Source: a virus
Direction: 5' to 3' (one strand)
Virus record (IMG/VR): IMGVR_UViG_3300046535_001359
Coordinates: 1-45,833 of that record
Length of the DNA: 45,833 nt
Both the position numbers and the translations under genes were made by a program. The stretch's first letter is position 1. Every line of letters begins with the position of its first letter. Below the pieces are notes generated by a model. It was not told the origin of the DNA and made no database searches. It worked only from the letters and a program-made list of their open reading frames with translations. This document shows, piece after piece, positions 30,566 through 39,133 of the stretch.

Positions 30566-31402
30566 ATGCGGACACGTCAGGATGGCGGCGACGATGCGTT
30601 GCCGCGCGAACCAGTCATCGATGAGGGGGCGGACCTTGGCGAAATCGAAGAAGGCGATGATGCCGCCGAAGTCGATGAGGGTGGCGAAACCGAAGGCGAT
30701 GACGAAGGTCGGGATGACGGCGATGGCGAAGAAGAAGGGCCGGAAGCCGAAGATGATGTAGGCGAGCAGCCAGCGCCCCGGCGCGGCGGCGGCGGCTCTC
30801 AGGCCGTCAGAGCGCAGCGAGCCAGGGCACAGGCGGCGGAACAGCGGGCGCAGGCCGCGGAAGCGCGGATTGCCGCTCTGGAAAATACGCAGCGCCAGCC
30901 GGCCTATGACCCGGCGGCGGCGCAGCGAGCGGAAGCGGAGTTTTATGCTCAGCTTCAGTATGTACCGGAGGAGCAACGCCTACAGGCGGTGGTCAACCGG
31001 GAGCGACAACAGATGGGTGCGGCGCTCCAGCAGCTTCGCATCGAGCAACAGGAACTGGCCGATCAGGCAAGGTATGAGGCGTCGTGCGCACGTTCACCGA
31101 CCCGCGAAGCCTACCGTGACAAGGTTGAGCAGTACCGTGCTCAGCAGCGCCGCGCCGGTTTTATCATCGGGCGCGAGGAAGCCTATCATCTGCTCCTGGG
31201 CCGCGACACCGAGGCCCGAGCCGCCAGGGTTCGCCCTGGTCAGCAGCGCGCAGCCGCAGCGCGTGTCGCCGGTCAGCGGACCCAGCCGACCGGGGCGCGC
31301 AGCAACATGGCCGCACGCGGTCGCCGCCCCCAGCCGGGGAGCGAGGAAGCCGATCTGGCGGCAATCCGCGACGCGGACGCACGAGGCATCAAAATCTGGT
31401 AG
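30566..31402 (+). CDS. Scaffolding protein (278 aa)
   Basis: The N-terminal quarter is strongly acidic (EIEEGDDAAEVDEGGETEGD). The middle is a long alpha-helical coiled coil rich in A, Q, R and E, with EFYAQLQYVPEEQRLQAVVN. The C-terminus is basic and glycine-rich. This charge layout and the position before the major capsid gene are typical of phage scaffold proteins, which guide prohead assembly and leave before DNA packaging. No protease gene is seen nearby. Confidence 0.7.
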   Translation: MRTRQDGGDDALPREPVIDEGADLGEIEEGDDAAEVDEGGETEGDDEGRDDGDGEEEGPEAEDDVGEQPAPRRGGGGSQAVRAQRARAQAAEQRAQAAEARIAALENTQRQPAYDPAAAQRAEAEFYAQLQYVPEEQRLQAVVNRERQQMGAALQQLRIEQQELADQARYEASCARSPTREAYRDKVEQYRAQQRRAGFIIGREEAYHLLLGRDTEARAARVRPGQQRAAAARVAGQRTQPTGARSNMAARGRRPQPGSEEADLAAIRDADARGIKIW

Positions 31403-31442
31403 CGGGGGCCACGCTGCCCTCCGCGCAATGGAGGCGTAGCGA

Positions 31443-32795
31443 ATGGCCCAGGGCACGACACCCAACCAAAGTAATCAGTATGCCGGCATTACCACGCGGC
31501 ATATTGAGCGCGAGGCGATGAAGCAGGTCCAGCGCACCGTCGTCCTCTACAATTTCGCGGACAAGAAAACGATCCCGCACGGTCGCGGCGTCCAGTGGGA
31601 GGCGTTCCGCTGGAACTATATGCGCCTGCCGCGCTTCCCGACCGCCGAGGGTGTGCCGCCGACCCCGAACTCTCTCGACTTCACCCAGGTCACCGGCACC
31701 GCTGTCCAGTGGGCGGGCCGCTGGGTCGGCACCGATGTCGCGACGATCACGACGCAGCAGGAACTGATGACAGCCGCCGGGAAGCAGCTCGGCATGCAGG
31801 TCGCCCAGATGAAGGACCGCAACGGCTTCGTCAACCTGATGTCGGGCACCCAGGTCAATTACGCTAACTCGGTCGGCGCCCGCGCCTCGCTCGCCGCGAC
31901 CGACGTGCTGAATCCGACCGATGTCAACCGGACGTATGCCAACCTCTATAACCTCGGCGCTCCGCTGTGGAACGGGCAGACCGGCGAGACCGTCGAGCGC
32001 GGCATCGACTACACGCAGCGGCAGGCCGGGAAGACGATCCCAGGGGTCGAGCACTACGTCGCCATCGGCTCGATCTTCCCGCTCGAAGACCTCCGCAACA
32101 ACCCGACCGTCGTCACGGCTTGGAGCCGCAGCGATGTCGACAAGCTCTACATCAACCAGATGGGCTATTGGGGCGGCATCACGTTCGTCTCGACGAACCT
32201 CGCCCCGACCTTTACCGGCGTCGCCCAGGTCAACGGCGCGAACGGCGTCGGCTCGCTTGGCACCGCCACATACACGATCCAAGTGACGGGCTGGGACGAC
32301 CAGAATTTCTACGAGAGCCGCATCTACCAACTCTCGGCCGACATCTCGGTAACGACCGGCGGCATCACCCTGACCACCCCCTCGACGACCGGCTTTACCT
32401 ATGCGGTTTATGTCGGGGTCGGTTCCGGTGCGCTGCCGACGCAACTCGGCCTCACCAGCTCCGGCCCGTCGGGCGGATCGTTCCAGGGCCAGGCGATCGA
32501 GATCCCGCCATCGACCGTGGTCACGATCACCGGGCTCGGCGCGCAGATGATCCCGCCGGCCGCGCCGGCGACGGATGTGACGGTCTACCCAATCTTCATC
32601 TTTGGTCGCGAAGCCTTTGCCTGCCTCAAACTCGAAGGCATCCAGTGGCTGCGCCCGACCGGAGCCGATAAGGCGGATCAGCTCGACCAACTCCGGGTGA
32701 TTGGTTGGAAGATGATGGAGGGGTGGACGATTTTGGATCAACGCAAAATGGCGCGCATCGAGTGTTCTGCTTCAAACAGCGGCGCCTTCGCGTAA
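31443..32795 (+). CDS. Major capsid protein, N4-gp56-type, with an inserted beta domain (450 aa)
   Basis: The start is ATG 31443, with GGAGG ahead of it. The N-terminal part (YAGITTRHIEREAMKQVQ, then FADKKTIPHGRGVQWEAFRW) and the region QELMTAAGKQLGMQVAQM resemble the N4-gp56-family HK97-fold major capsid protein. Residues about 258-382 form an insertion rich in Thr, Gly and Ser (an Ig-like block), after which the fold resumes with FIFGREAFACLKLEGIQW and KMMEGWTILDQRKMARIE. The insert would face outwards. Confidence 0.8.
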   Translation: MAQGTTPNQSNQYAGITTRHIEREAMKQVQRTVVLYNFADKKTIPHGRGVQWEAFRWNYMRLPRFPTAEGVPPTPNSLDFTQVTGTAVQWAGRWVGTDVATITTQQELMTAAGKQLGMQVAQMKDRNGFVNLMSGTQVNYANSVGARASLAATDVLNPTDVNRTYANLYNLGAPLWNGQTGETVERGIDYTQRQAGKTIPGVEHYVAIGSIFPLEDLRNNPTVVTAWSRSDVDKLYINQMGYWGGITFVSTNLAPTFTGVAQVNGANGVGSLGTATYTIQVTGWDDQNFYESRIYQLSADISVTTGGITLTTPSTTGFTYAVYVGVGSGALPTQLGLTSSGPSGGSFQGQAIEIPPSTVVTITGLGAQMIPPAAPATDVTVYPIFIFGREAFACLKLEGIQWLRPTGADKADQLDQLRVIGWKMMEGWTILDQRKMARIECSASNSGAFA

Positions 32796-32826
32796 CCTCT
32801 GATCGTATAGCGGAAAGGACTTATCC

Positions 32827-33144
32827 ATGTCGGCAGTACGAATTGAGGTCGAGCTTCGCATCATGCAGGTGCCCAAGGGCGGCGGCACGGTGATGATGGG
32901 GCAGAGTCAGGCGAACAACCCCGGCGTCGGCCCGCTGGCCGGCCCCGGCTCGCTCGGCAACGCCCAGATGTTGTTCATGAACGACGCTACGGTGGTGCCC
33001 GGCACCTCGGGGTCGGTCACGTTGGCGAACATGCTGACAGCGCTCCAGACGATCGCGAGCGACTTCGCGGCGGCGAGCGGGACGACGCTCATCACCGCCG
33101 ACCTCCTCGCCCAGATCAACGACTGGAATAGCGGGAGTCCGTAA
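32827..33144 (+). CDS. Hypothetical head or decoration-associated protein (105 aa)
   Basis: The gene directly follows the capsid gene with a GGAAAGGA ribosome-binding site. The N-terminus is beta (VRIEVELRIMQVPKGGGTVM). The middle is glycine-rich, and the end is helical (LANMLTALQTIASDFAAASG). It may be a head-decoration or head-completion protein; no family is recognised. Confidence 0.5.
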   Translation: MSAVRIEVELRIMQVPKGGGTVMMGQSQANNPGVGPLAGPGSLGNAQMLFMNDATVVPGTSGSVTLANMLTALQTIASDFAAASGTTLITADLLAQINDWNSGSP

Positions 33145-33148
33145 GCCG

Positions 33149-33766
33149 ATGACGATCCAGGCGCTCGGAACGGACGCCGCCAATAGCCTCACTGCTTTCG
33201 TCTGGGAATCGGTTGCGGCTTCGCAAGCGAGCGTTGCCGCTATTAACGCGGCAATTCTCGACGACCAGAACCCGCGGCATCCGCTCGCGCAGACCAGCGG
33301 CTGCGGCGGCTTTGTCAAGGAGGGGCTGCTGTACGTTCCCAACCGGGGCGTCCTGACCCTGTTCCCCGGTGATGTCGTTGCGCTGGATGCGACCAGCGGG
33401 CAGGTCATTCTGCTGGCCGCCTTTGGAGTTGAGGCCGGCCCCTGGACGCTGGCGGGCGGCAAGCTGGGAACGAACGCGAACAACAGTCTCCTGGCGCTCG
33501 TCTGGACGGGCATGGCGACGGCTACCGCCGATGTCCGCACCATCAACATGAACATCCTTGACGATCAGAGCCCGGTTTTTAGATTTGCGGATGTCACCGG
33601 CGCCGGCGGTTTCGTCAAGGAGGGCATCCTTTATGTGCCAAACCGCGGGGCGCTGACGCTGTTTCCGGGCGATATCGTGGCGGTTGATGACGAGATCACG
33701 GGTAGCGGTCAGCCGATCCTGCTGACGGCCTACGGCCTGAGTGCCGGACCCTGGACTTTGACGTGA
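33149..33766 (+). CDS. Tandemly duplicated head protein (205 aa)
   Basis: The protein consists of two copies of about 100 residues. Copy 1 has GGFVKEGLLYVPNRGVLTLF and copy 2 has GGFVKEGILYVPNRGALTLF, with the same ILDDQ(N/S)P and AGPWTL elements. The copies lie at about residues 5-100 and 105-205. Such repeat proteins often decorate the capsid lattice at two equivalent sites. Position between the capsid gene and the head-completion genes supports this. Confidence 0.6.
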   Translation: MTIQALGTDAANSLTAFVWESVAASQASVAAINAAILDDQNPRHPLAQTSGCGGFVKEGLLYVPNRGVLTLFPGDVVALDATSGQVILLAAFGVEAGPWTLAGGKLGTNANNSLLALVWTGMATATADVRTINMNILDDQSPVFRFADVTGAGGFVKEGILYVPNRGALTLFPGDIVAVDDEITGSGQPILLTAYGLSAGPWTLT

Positions 33767-33773
33767 GGTAGAC

Positions 33774-34514
33774 ATGCCGTTGACCGAGGAAGAAAAGCAG
33801 CGTCGGCGCGAGGCGCTGGCCCGAGGCCGCGAGAAGGCGGCGGCGAACCGCGCGGCCCTGAAGGCGGCCCCGAAGCCCGAGCCGGTCGCGATGCCGCCGA
33901 TCGCGCATGAGACGCCACCCCCGATGCCGCCGCGATCGGTCTTTGAGACGCCGTTTTGGCGTGAGGATGCGGGCGGTCACATGGAGTCGGTCCCGGCGGA
34001 TTTTGTGTCGGTGCTAAAGCCTGACGAGCCGCGGGATGATTTCGAGCGGTTCCTGGCGGCTCAGGACGCCGACATCCGCGCCCTGCTGAGCGATTTGGAA
34101 CTCCGGGTCATCTACGACGCCGAGCAGAAGCGCGCCGCCGAGGAGAAGAAGACCGCGGCGAAGAAACTGGCCGTGCAGCGCGCCCAGCGCCACGCCCGCT
34201 CGACCGCCGGCCTCATCGGACCTGCCGCCCTCGCCGCCGCCGATCTGCGTGAGCGGATGAACCTTCCGGTCTCCTGGGTCATCAACATGCCCGAGGCCGG
34301 CAACAGCGGCACCGTCATCGACGAGGGGGTTCGGATCAACGGCAAGCTCTATGTCCACGGCACGACGGTCGAGGGCACGCTGGCCGAGTACATCAGCTAT
34401 CGCGAGATCGAGTATCGCGCGCACGAGAACGAGCGCCAGTTCCAGGGCAGGAGCCGCATGTCGCGCCTCGCCCAGAGCGGGATGCGCTTTCTCAACAACG
34501 TGGGGCACGCATGA
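33774..34514 (+). CDS. Hypothetical virion protein with basic helical and beta parts (246 aa)
   Basis: The N-terminal 35 residues are highly charged (EEEKQRRREALARGREKAAA). A Pro-rich linker, a helical middle (FLAAQDADIRALLSDLELRV) and a C-terminal domain (GTVIDEGVRINGKLYVHGTT, then a charged helix RAHENERQFQGRSRMSRLAQ) follow. No family is recognised. The location between capsid and tail genes suggests an assembly or internal protein. The gene overlaps the next by four bases. Confidence 0.5.
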   Translation: MPLTEEEKQRRREALARGREKAAANRAALKAAPKPEPVAMPPIAHETPPPMPPRSVFETPFWREDAGGHMESVPADFVSVLKPDEPRDDFERFLAAQDADIRALLSDLELRVIYDAEQKRAAEEKKTAAKKLAVQRAQRHARSTAGLIGPAALAAADLRERMNLPVSWVINMPEAGNSGTVIDEGVRINGKLYVHGTTVEGTLAEYISYREIEYRAHENERQFQGRSRMSRLAQSGMRFLNNVGHA

Positions 34515-34714
34515 GCGGGCTGCCCCGGTGCGCGATCTGCAATAGGCCGGTCGCCGAGCTTTCCGGGTGGGAAGACCAATCCACTATGGAGGCCGTGTTC
34601 AAGGTTCGATGCCACGGGGAAACGGAGACGGTTCGCATCAGCCGTTACGACATGATGGATGGCATGGCGATTGAGCCAGGTACAGCGTTCGCAACAAAGA
34701 GAATAGCCGCATGA
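34511..34714 (+). CDS. Small zinc-ribbon-like protein (67 aa)
   Basis: The N-terminus RCAICNRPVAELSGWED carries a C-x2-C pair and VRCHGETETV adds a Cys and His, enough for a metal knot. The remainder is a small beta/helix domain. No family is assigned. It is coupled to both neighbours by ATGA overlaps inside the virion gene block. Confidence 0.5.
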   Translation: MSGLPRCAICNRPVAELSGWEDQSTMEAVFKVRCHGETETVRISRYDMMDGMAIEPGTAFATKRIAA

Positions 34715-35256
34715 ACGACGACAAGACAGTCCTGGCGCCGATCGAGGTACCGGGGATGCAGATCAATTTCCAGAGCCCGGTCGGGGCGCAAGGAAAGGTC
34801 TTTCAATTTATCTGTTCGGCGGAAGCCGACATCACGGGCGACGACCTCAATCGCCGCCTCGATGTGATTACGTCGGCGGTACGCCGGCAGGACGCCTTTG
34901 AACAGTTGCGCTACGATCAGCAGGCAGTCCGTCAAAAGACGAAGGAGTTGCCGAAAGAGCGAGACAAGCTGTCTGCTCTGAAACGGGATCGGGATCGGAT
35001 GATCGCGACAATCAGCGCCAAGGCATCGGTCGCCGTGCCTGATCGCCGCAATCGGGTCCAGGCTGTCCCGACCTCTCCTGTCGACATCAGTTCCTTAGCG
35101 AGCATCGATAGGGACATCGCCGACAAGACCAGGGATATTGCGGCGATGGAGGATTTGATCGCCGGCTGCGAGGAGCGCATCCCGTTCTGGCGGGCAATCC
35201 TCAGGGGCGAGGAGCCGCTGGACCTGGGCGAGCCGCCGCGGATGGCGGCCGAGTAA
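34711..35256 (+). CDS. Coiled-coil hypothetical protein (181 aa)
   Basis: The N-terminal third is beta-rich (IEVPGMQINFQSPVGAQGK) with a cysteine. The rest is a long coiled coil (RLDVITSAVRRQDAFEQLRY, KTKELPKERDKLSALKRDRD) with a helical break near PVDISSLASIDRDIADKTRD. It may be a tail-assembly or chaperone protein, as phages often encode such factors between capsid and tail genes. Confidence 0.5.
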   Translation: MNDDKTVLAPIEVPGMQINFQSPVGAQGKVFQFICSAEADITGDDLNRRLDVITSAVRRQDAFEQLRYDQQAVRQKTKELPKERDKLSALKRDRDRMIATISAKASVAVPDRRNRVQAVPTSPVDISSLASIDRDIADKTRDIAAMEDLIAGCEERIPFWRAILRGEEPLDLGEPPRMAAE

Positions 35257-35267
35257 ATGGGGTGTCG

Positions 35268-35885
35268 ATGCCGGGATACCCAATCGCGGGAGGTGTCGCG
35301 TTAGCGGACCAACAGCAGGAATCACCTGTCGGGTTCGATCTCTCGTCCATCCTTAAACAGTGGCCTGCGCTGCAACCATATTTACAAAATACGCAAATCC
35401 AGCGCGGGACCGGAGAGGGGCACCTTGAGTTCTTTCCGCCGTGGGAGAGTATGAACCCAAATCCGGGGAAGACGACGATTGAAATTCGCGATCCGGCTCT
35501 AAAGGGTGACGCTCTCAATCAGAGCATCGCGGGTGATATGCTGCATATGCTGGGCGCGATCGACCCGAGGTCAGGATCGCCCGTAGACCCGCAATGGCTC
35601 GCGATGAAGAACCAGTTACTTGCTCAACGGACGCCAGAGGCTCAAGCGATCGACCGCCGTGCCTATCAGCAAGAAGAACCCAATGGTCGCCGATCGTTTG
35701 ACGATTGGATGGCGCAGAGCCGGGGCGACGCATACATCCGAGGATATCTGACCCCTGACGCGGCGGACGAGTGGCGCCAGCAGGGCGTCTACACCCCACA
35801 GATGACGCAGACGCTGGAGATGATGCAGCGGTATTTGCAAACTCCTCGCGGTGGTGTGGGTATACCGTTTCAAGGGCCGTTCTGA
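35268..35885 (+). CDS. Hypothetical virion-region protein (205 aa)
   Basis: ATG 35268, with a GGGG ribosome-binding element, is preferred over GTG 35262. The protein has a helical N-terminus (SSILKQWPALQPYLQNTQIQ), a middle around EGHLEFFPPWESMNPNPGKT and a helical, Gln-rich C-terminal part (LQTPRGGVGIPFQGPF at the end). The pattern HLEFFPP..N.....EIRDP suggests a peptidase-like or anchoring domain that I cannot name. It overlaps the adaptor gene by one base. Confidence 0.45.
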   Translation: MPGYPIAGGVALADQQQESPVGFDLSSILKQWPALQPYLQNTQIQRGTGEGHLEFFPPWESMNPNPGKTTIEIRDPALKGDALNQSIAGDMLHMLGAIDPRSGSPVDPQWLAMKNQLLAQRTPEAQAIDRRAYQQEEPNGRRSFDDWMAQSRGDAYIRGYLTPDAADEWRQQGVYTPQMTQTLEMMQRYLQTPRGGVGIPFQGPF

Positions 35886-36862
35886 TGCTGACGGCTGCGC
35901 GTATCATCACCGAGGCGGCCCAGATCGCGAAGGTGCCGGGCTTTGTGACGCAGCAGCTCGAGCTGCTGAACGCGGTCCTCTCCGACCTCTGCCAATCGAC
36001 CGATCTCGCTTTGGCGCGCGGCCAGTATAACTTCAACTTCAACCCGAGCCTGACATCGACGCTGTTCGGCAGCGGCCCCTACTCTCTGCCGCTCGACTAC
36101 CTGCGCACCTCGGGATCGAGCGGGGCGCGCGGCGTCACCAAATCGGCGTTTTACCTCTACCCGGCCCCGGCCTTTCCGGCGGGCCAGCCGATCTTTATGA
36201 CGCCGATCGACCTCGCCGAGTTCGACTTGTTCGCCAAGCTGCCGTCGCAATCGACGCCGGAATTGTGGTGCACCGACATGGGTGCGCCATTGACGCAGCG
36301 GATCGTGCTGGCGACGACGATGCAGATCGCCATCAACAGCACCGCCGCCATAGCGCAAGACCCCGCCGCGGTCCTGACGGCCGATCTCTCGGTCGCCGGC
36401 GAGGGGATCACCCCCGGCACGACGATCGTCTCGGCCACGCCTTCGGGCGGCGCCACGACCCTCGTGCTGAGTGCCGCGGCGACGGCGACGATCGTCTCGG
36501 CCTCGGTGTTCTTCGGCATTGCCCCGGTGGCCTATGTCTACCCCGCGCCGCTGTCGAACTGGCCGGTCACGGTGCGCTACCAGCGCTGGATGCCGTCCTT
36601 GGTCGACACCTCGCAATACCCGTGGTTTCCGAATGACGGGTATCTGATCGACAAGCTGGCGGCGAAGCTGATGGCGCTGGCCGACGATTCGAGGGAATTG
36701 TCGCGCGACGCCAAGGCCGACAAGGAACTCGGCAAGTACCTCGGGCTCAGCGACGATAAGACGAATCGCAGCCAAGCGGTCCAGCTTGATGGCCGCAATT
36801 ACGGCACCTCGGCCCTCGGCGGCCGCAACCTCCGCATGACGAAGCGTCAAGGCTGGGGATGA
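35885..36862 (+). CDS. Head-tail adaptor / tail tubular protein A-like (325 aa)
   Basis: ATG 35885 overlaps the upstream stop. The N-terminal helical part (ITEAAQIAKVPGFVTQQLEL, then LSDLCQSTDLALARG) and PYSLPLDYLRTSGS are usual in podovirus adaptor proteins (T7 gp11-like). A Gly-rich insert (about residues 155-210) with GEGITPGTTIVSATPSGGAT adds a beta domain. The C-terminus is helical and basic (LIDKLAAKLMALADDSRELS). It links the portal to the nozzle, whose gene follows. Confidence 0.7.
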   Translation: MLTAARIITEAAQIAKVPGFVTQQLELLNAVLSDLCQSTDLALARGQYNFNFNPSLTSTLFGSGPYSLPLDYLRTSGSSGARGVTKSAFYLYPAPAFPAGQPIFMTPIDLAEFDLFAKLPSQSTPELWCTDMGAPLTQRIVLATTMQIAINSTAAIAQDPAAVLTADLSVAGEGITPGTTIVSATPSGGATTLVLSAAATATIVSASVFFGIAPVAYVYPAPLSNWPVTVRYQRWMPSLVDTSQYPWFPNDGYLIDKLAAKLMALADDSRELSRDAKADKELGKYLGLSDDKTNRSQAVQLDGRNYGTSALGGRNLRMTKRQGWG

Positions 36863-36865
36863 TCT

Positions 36866-39133
36866 GTGCCGCTGAGAAACGCGCGCCCGATTTCCTGGCG
36901 ACCCAAGGGGCTGACTGACGCGAAAGACGGCACCAACGCCTTTGCCGGGGCGATGAAGACGCTCCAGAACCTCATCCCCGACCGGGCCAATACCGACGTT
37001 TGGGTGCCGCGCCCCGCTGCGACCGAGAAGACCAACTTCGCCGGGGGTCCGCCTGCCGCCGGCTTTATCTCGGCCCGACTCGTCGTTGGCGATATCGAGT
37101 ACGGCATGGTCGCGTCCTCGACGACCCCCGGTTTCGACGAGCCGTATGCCTACGATATAGCGAACGGGGTGTTCCTCCCGGTCTCGGGGATCACCGGCAG
37201 CAACGTCCCAGCCTCGCCGCCGACGAGCGGCTTTTGGACGCCGCCGATCATGGCGCAGGTCGGGAACCGAATCATCGTGACGCATCCGGGGTTTCCTGGG
37301 GGTGAGGTGTCTTTCGGCTGGTTTGATTTATCGGGCGCGCAGCTCGGCGCGGTTGGGGACACGGTTAGCGGCTCTCGGTACATTACCGGCAATCCGAATC
37401 TGCTGGGCGTGCAGCCCGGTCTGGCGGTTTCCGGCACGGGCATCCCGGCCGGCACCGTCGTCGTCAACACCCACCCCTACCCGATCGGCTTCGATTTTGT
37501 TGGCGACACCCACACCTCGACGGTGATCGACGGCATCGCCGACACAAGCGGCCTCAAGGCCACGCTGTTCATTTCCGGGCTCGGCATTCTGTCCGGCACC
37601 AGGATCGTTGCTGTTCACGCAAATTCGATCGACATCAGCCCCGCGACGACATCGAGCGTCGCGGGTGGGACAATTCAGTGCTACGGCGAGAATGTCCTTC
37701 AGGTCAGTCCGCCGGCGGATATTCAGGGCACGACGAACAGCAACACGACGCTCTCTCCCACAACCCCGAATATAACGGGTGGGGCTCCGCTGGGGGCCGC
37801 TGTTGGGCAGGGCATCTCTGGCCCCGGTCTTCTGCCGTTGACGACAATCACCTCGGTTGGCGTCAGCGCATTGGGTCTCAGTCAGGCGGCGACCATAACT
37901 GCGGTCAATGACTTCAAGTTTGAAGGCGCGACGATCGTTCTGTCCGCCAACGCGACCGCGACGAATGACGGGGTGTCTTTCACGATCACCGGGGGAACAG
38001 CGGCAGCGCCGCTGTGGGGGGCCGGGAATACCAATAACTTCTCGCTGCCGAGTGTTCCCGTTGGGGTGGCGCAGATGAATGGGCGGGCATGGTATGCCTT
38101 GGGCCGCGATGGGATCGTCTTCAGCGATAGCGGTTCGCCGTGCTCGGTCTCGAACACGCTCGGGGTCCAGGCGCTGACGACCAACGACGGGCTCGGTGTG
38201 ACGGCGATCGCGCCGCTCCTCCTGTCGGCCCCGATCACCGGCGGCATCGTCCAGGCGCTGATCGCCTTCGAGGAAGACGTAAAGATGCAGCAGATTACCG
38301 GCGACCAGGCGACCGGCAATCTCGCGATGAACCTCCTGCCGGTCGCCACGGGCACCCACTCGCCGCTGTCGATAGTGCCGACCGAGGCGGGTCTGGCCTT
38401 CATCTCGCCGACCGGGCTGCGATTCGTCACGTTCAACGGCACCGTCACGCCGCCGGTCGGGGCCTACGGCCAGGGCATCGTCGAGCCGTTCATCAATGCG
38501 ACCGAACCCTCGCGCGTCTGCGCCGCGGCGAATGCCGGGGTGTTGCGGATCACGACGCAGAACGGATTGGCTGATGGCGATTCGCAGGAATACTGGCTCG
38601 ACCTGACCAAGCAAATCTGGCACGGCCCGCACACCTTCCCGGCGAGCCTCATCCAGCCGTGGCGGACATCGTTCCTCATCGCGCCCGTTGGGATCGAGCA
38701 TTCGCTGTGGCAGAGCGATGCCTATGTGACCACCGCCTCGGTCTATGTCGAGAACGGCGATCAGATGCTGTGGGTGGAGGAGAGCGTGCTGCTGCCGGAC
38801 AACGCGGTGATGGCGATGAATGCGATGGTCCAGGCGTCGATCATGTTCAGCCTGGCCCCGCCGCTGGCGATCGAGGTGATGGCGCTCGACGAGGACCGCG
38901 GCATTATCGATCAGGCGTTCGCGCAAGGGGTGGCGAGCGCGATGCGCCAGCGTTCCCTCGATTGGAGCGAGCCCGTCGTCTTCAAGCAGATGAGCTTCTT
39001 GGTGAAGGGGCAGAGCGACGCGAGCCTGCGCCTCGGCAACCTCTATATGAACATTGCGCCGGTGAATTATCTTAACGACGGCGGCCGTCCCAATCTGGTG
39101 AAGGTCGATGCGGGTGGGGTGGTTGTTCCATGA
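36866..39133 (+). CDS. Tail nozzle / tail tubular protein B-like (755 aa)
   Basis: The gene starts GTG 36866, three bases after the adaptor stop. The N-terminus NAFAGAMKTLQNLIPDRANT is a pattern I recall from nozzle proteins (gp12/gp10-type). Beta-propeller-like repeats follow. Three inserted beta units resemble the adaptor insert (GTGIPAGTVVVNTH, ISGLGILSGTRIVAVHANS, ISGPGLLPLTTITSVG). The C-terminal part contains DLTKQIWHGPHTFPASLIQP and a domain that would meet the tail spike. It forms the end of the short tail. Confidence 0.7.
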   Translation: MPLRNARPISWRPKGLTDAKDGTNAFAGAMKTLQNLIPDRANTDVWVPRPAATEKTNFAGGPPAAGFISARLVVGDIEYGMVASSTTPGFDEPYAYDIANGVFLPVSGITGSNVPASPPTSGFWTPPIMAQVGNRIIVTHPGFPGGEVSFGWFDLSGAQLGAVGDTVSGSRYITGNPNLLGVQPGLAVSGTGIPAGTVVVNTHPYPIGFDFVGDTHTSTVIDGIADTSGLKATLFISGLGILSGTRIVAVHANSIDISPATTSSVAGGTIQCYGENVLQVSPPADIQGTTNSNTTLSPTTPNITGGAPLGAAVGQGISGPGLLPLTTITSVGVSALGLSQAATITAVNDFKFEGATIVLSANATATNDGVSFTITGGTAAAPLWGAGNTNNFSLPSVPVGVAQMNGRAWYALGRDGIVFSDSGSPCSVSNTLGVQALTTNDGLGVTAIAPLLLSAPITGGIVQALIAFEEDVKMQQITGDQATGNLAMNLLPVATGTHSPLSIVPTEAGLAFISPTGLRFVTFNGTVTPPVGAYGQGIVEPFINATEPSRVCAAANAGVLRITTQNGLADGDSQEYWLDLTKQIWHGPHTFPASLIQPWRTSFLIAPVGIEHSLWQSDAYVTTASVYVENGDQMLWVEESVLLPDNAVMAMNAMVQASIMFSLAPPLAIEVMALDEDRGIIDQAFAQGVASAMRQRSLDWSEPVVFKQMSFLVKGQSDASLRLGNLYMNIAPVNYLNDGGRPNLVKVDAGGVVVP

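Noticed and set aside
31389-32741. 450-codon reverse ORF opposite the capsid gene
   Set aside because: Antisense of a clear capsid gene; no ribosome-binding site or family.
34600-34640. tRNA-like GGTTCGATGCC element
   Set aside because: It lies inside a coding frame with no acceptor stem or anticodon arm around it.
37328-38926. 532-codon reverse ORF opposite the nozzle gene
   Set aside because: Arg/Asp/His-rich antisense frame with no recognisable fold; the forward nozzle gene explains the region.
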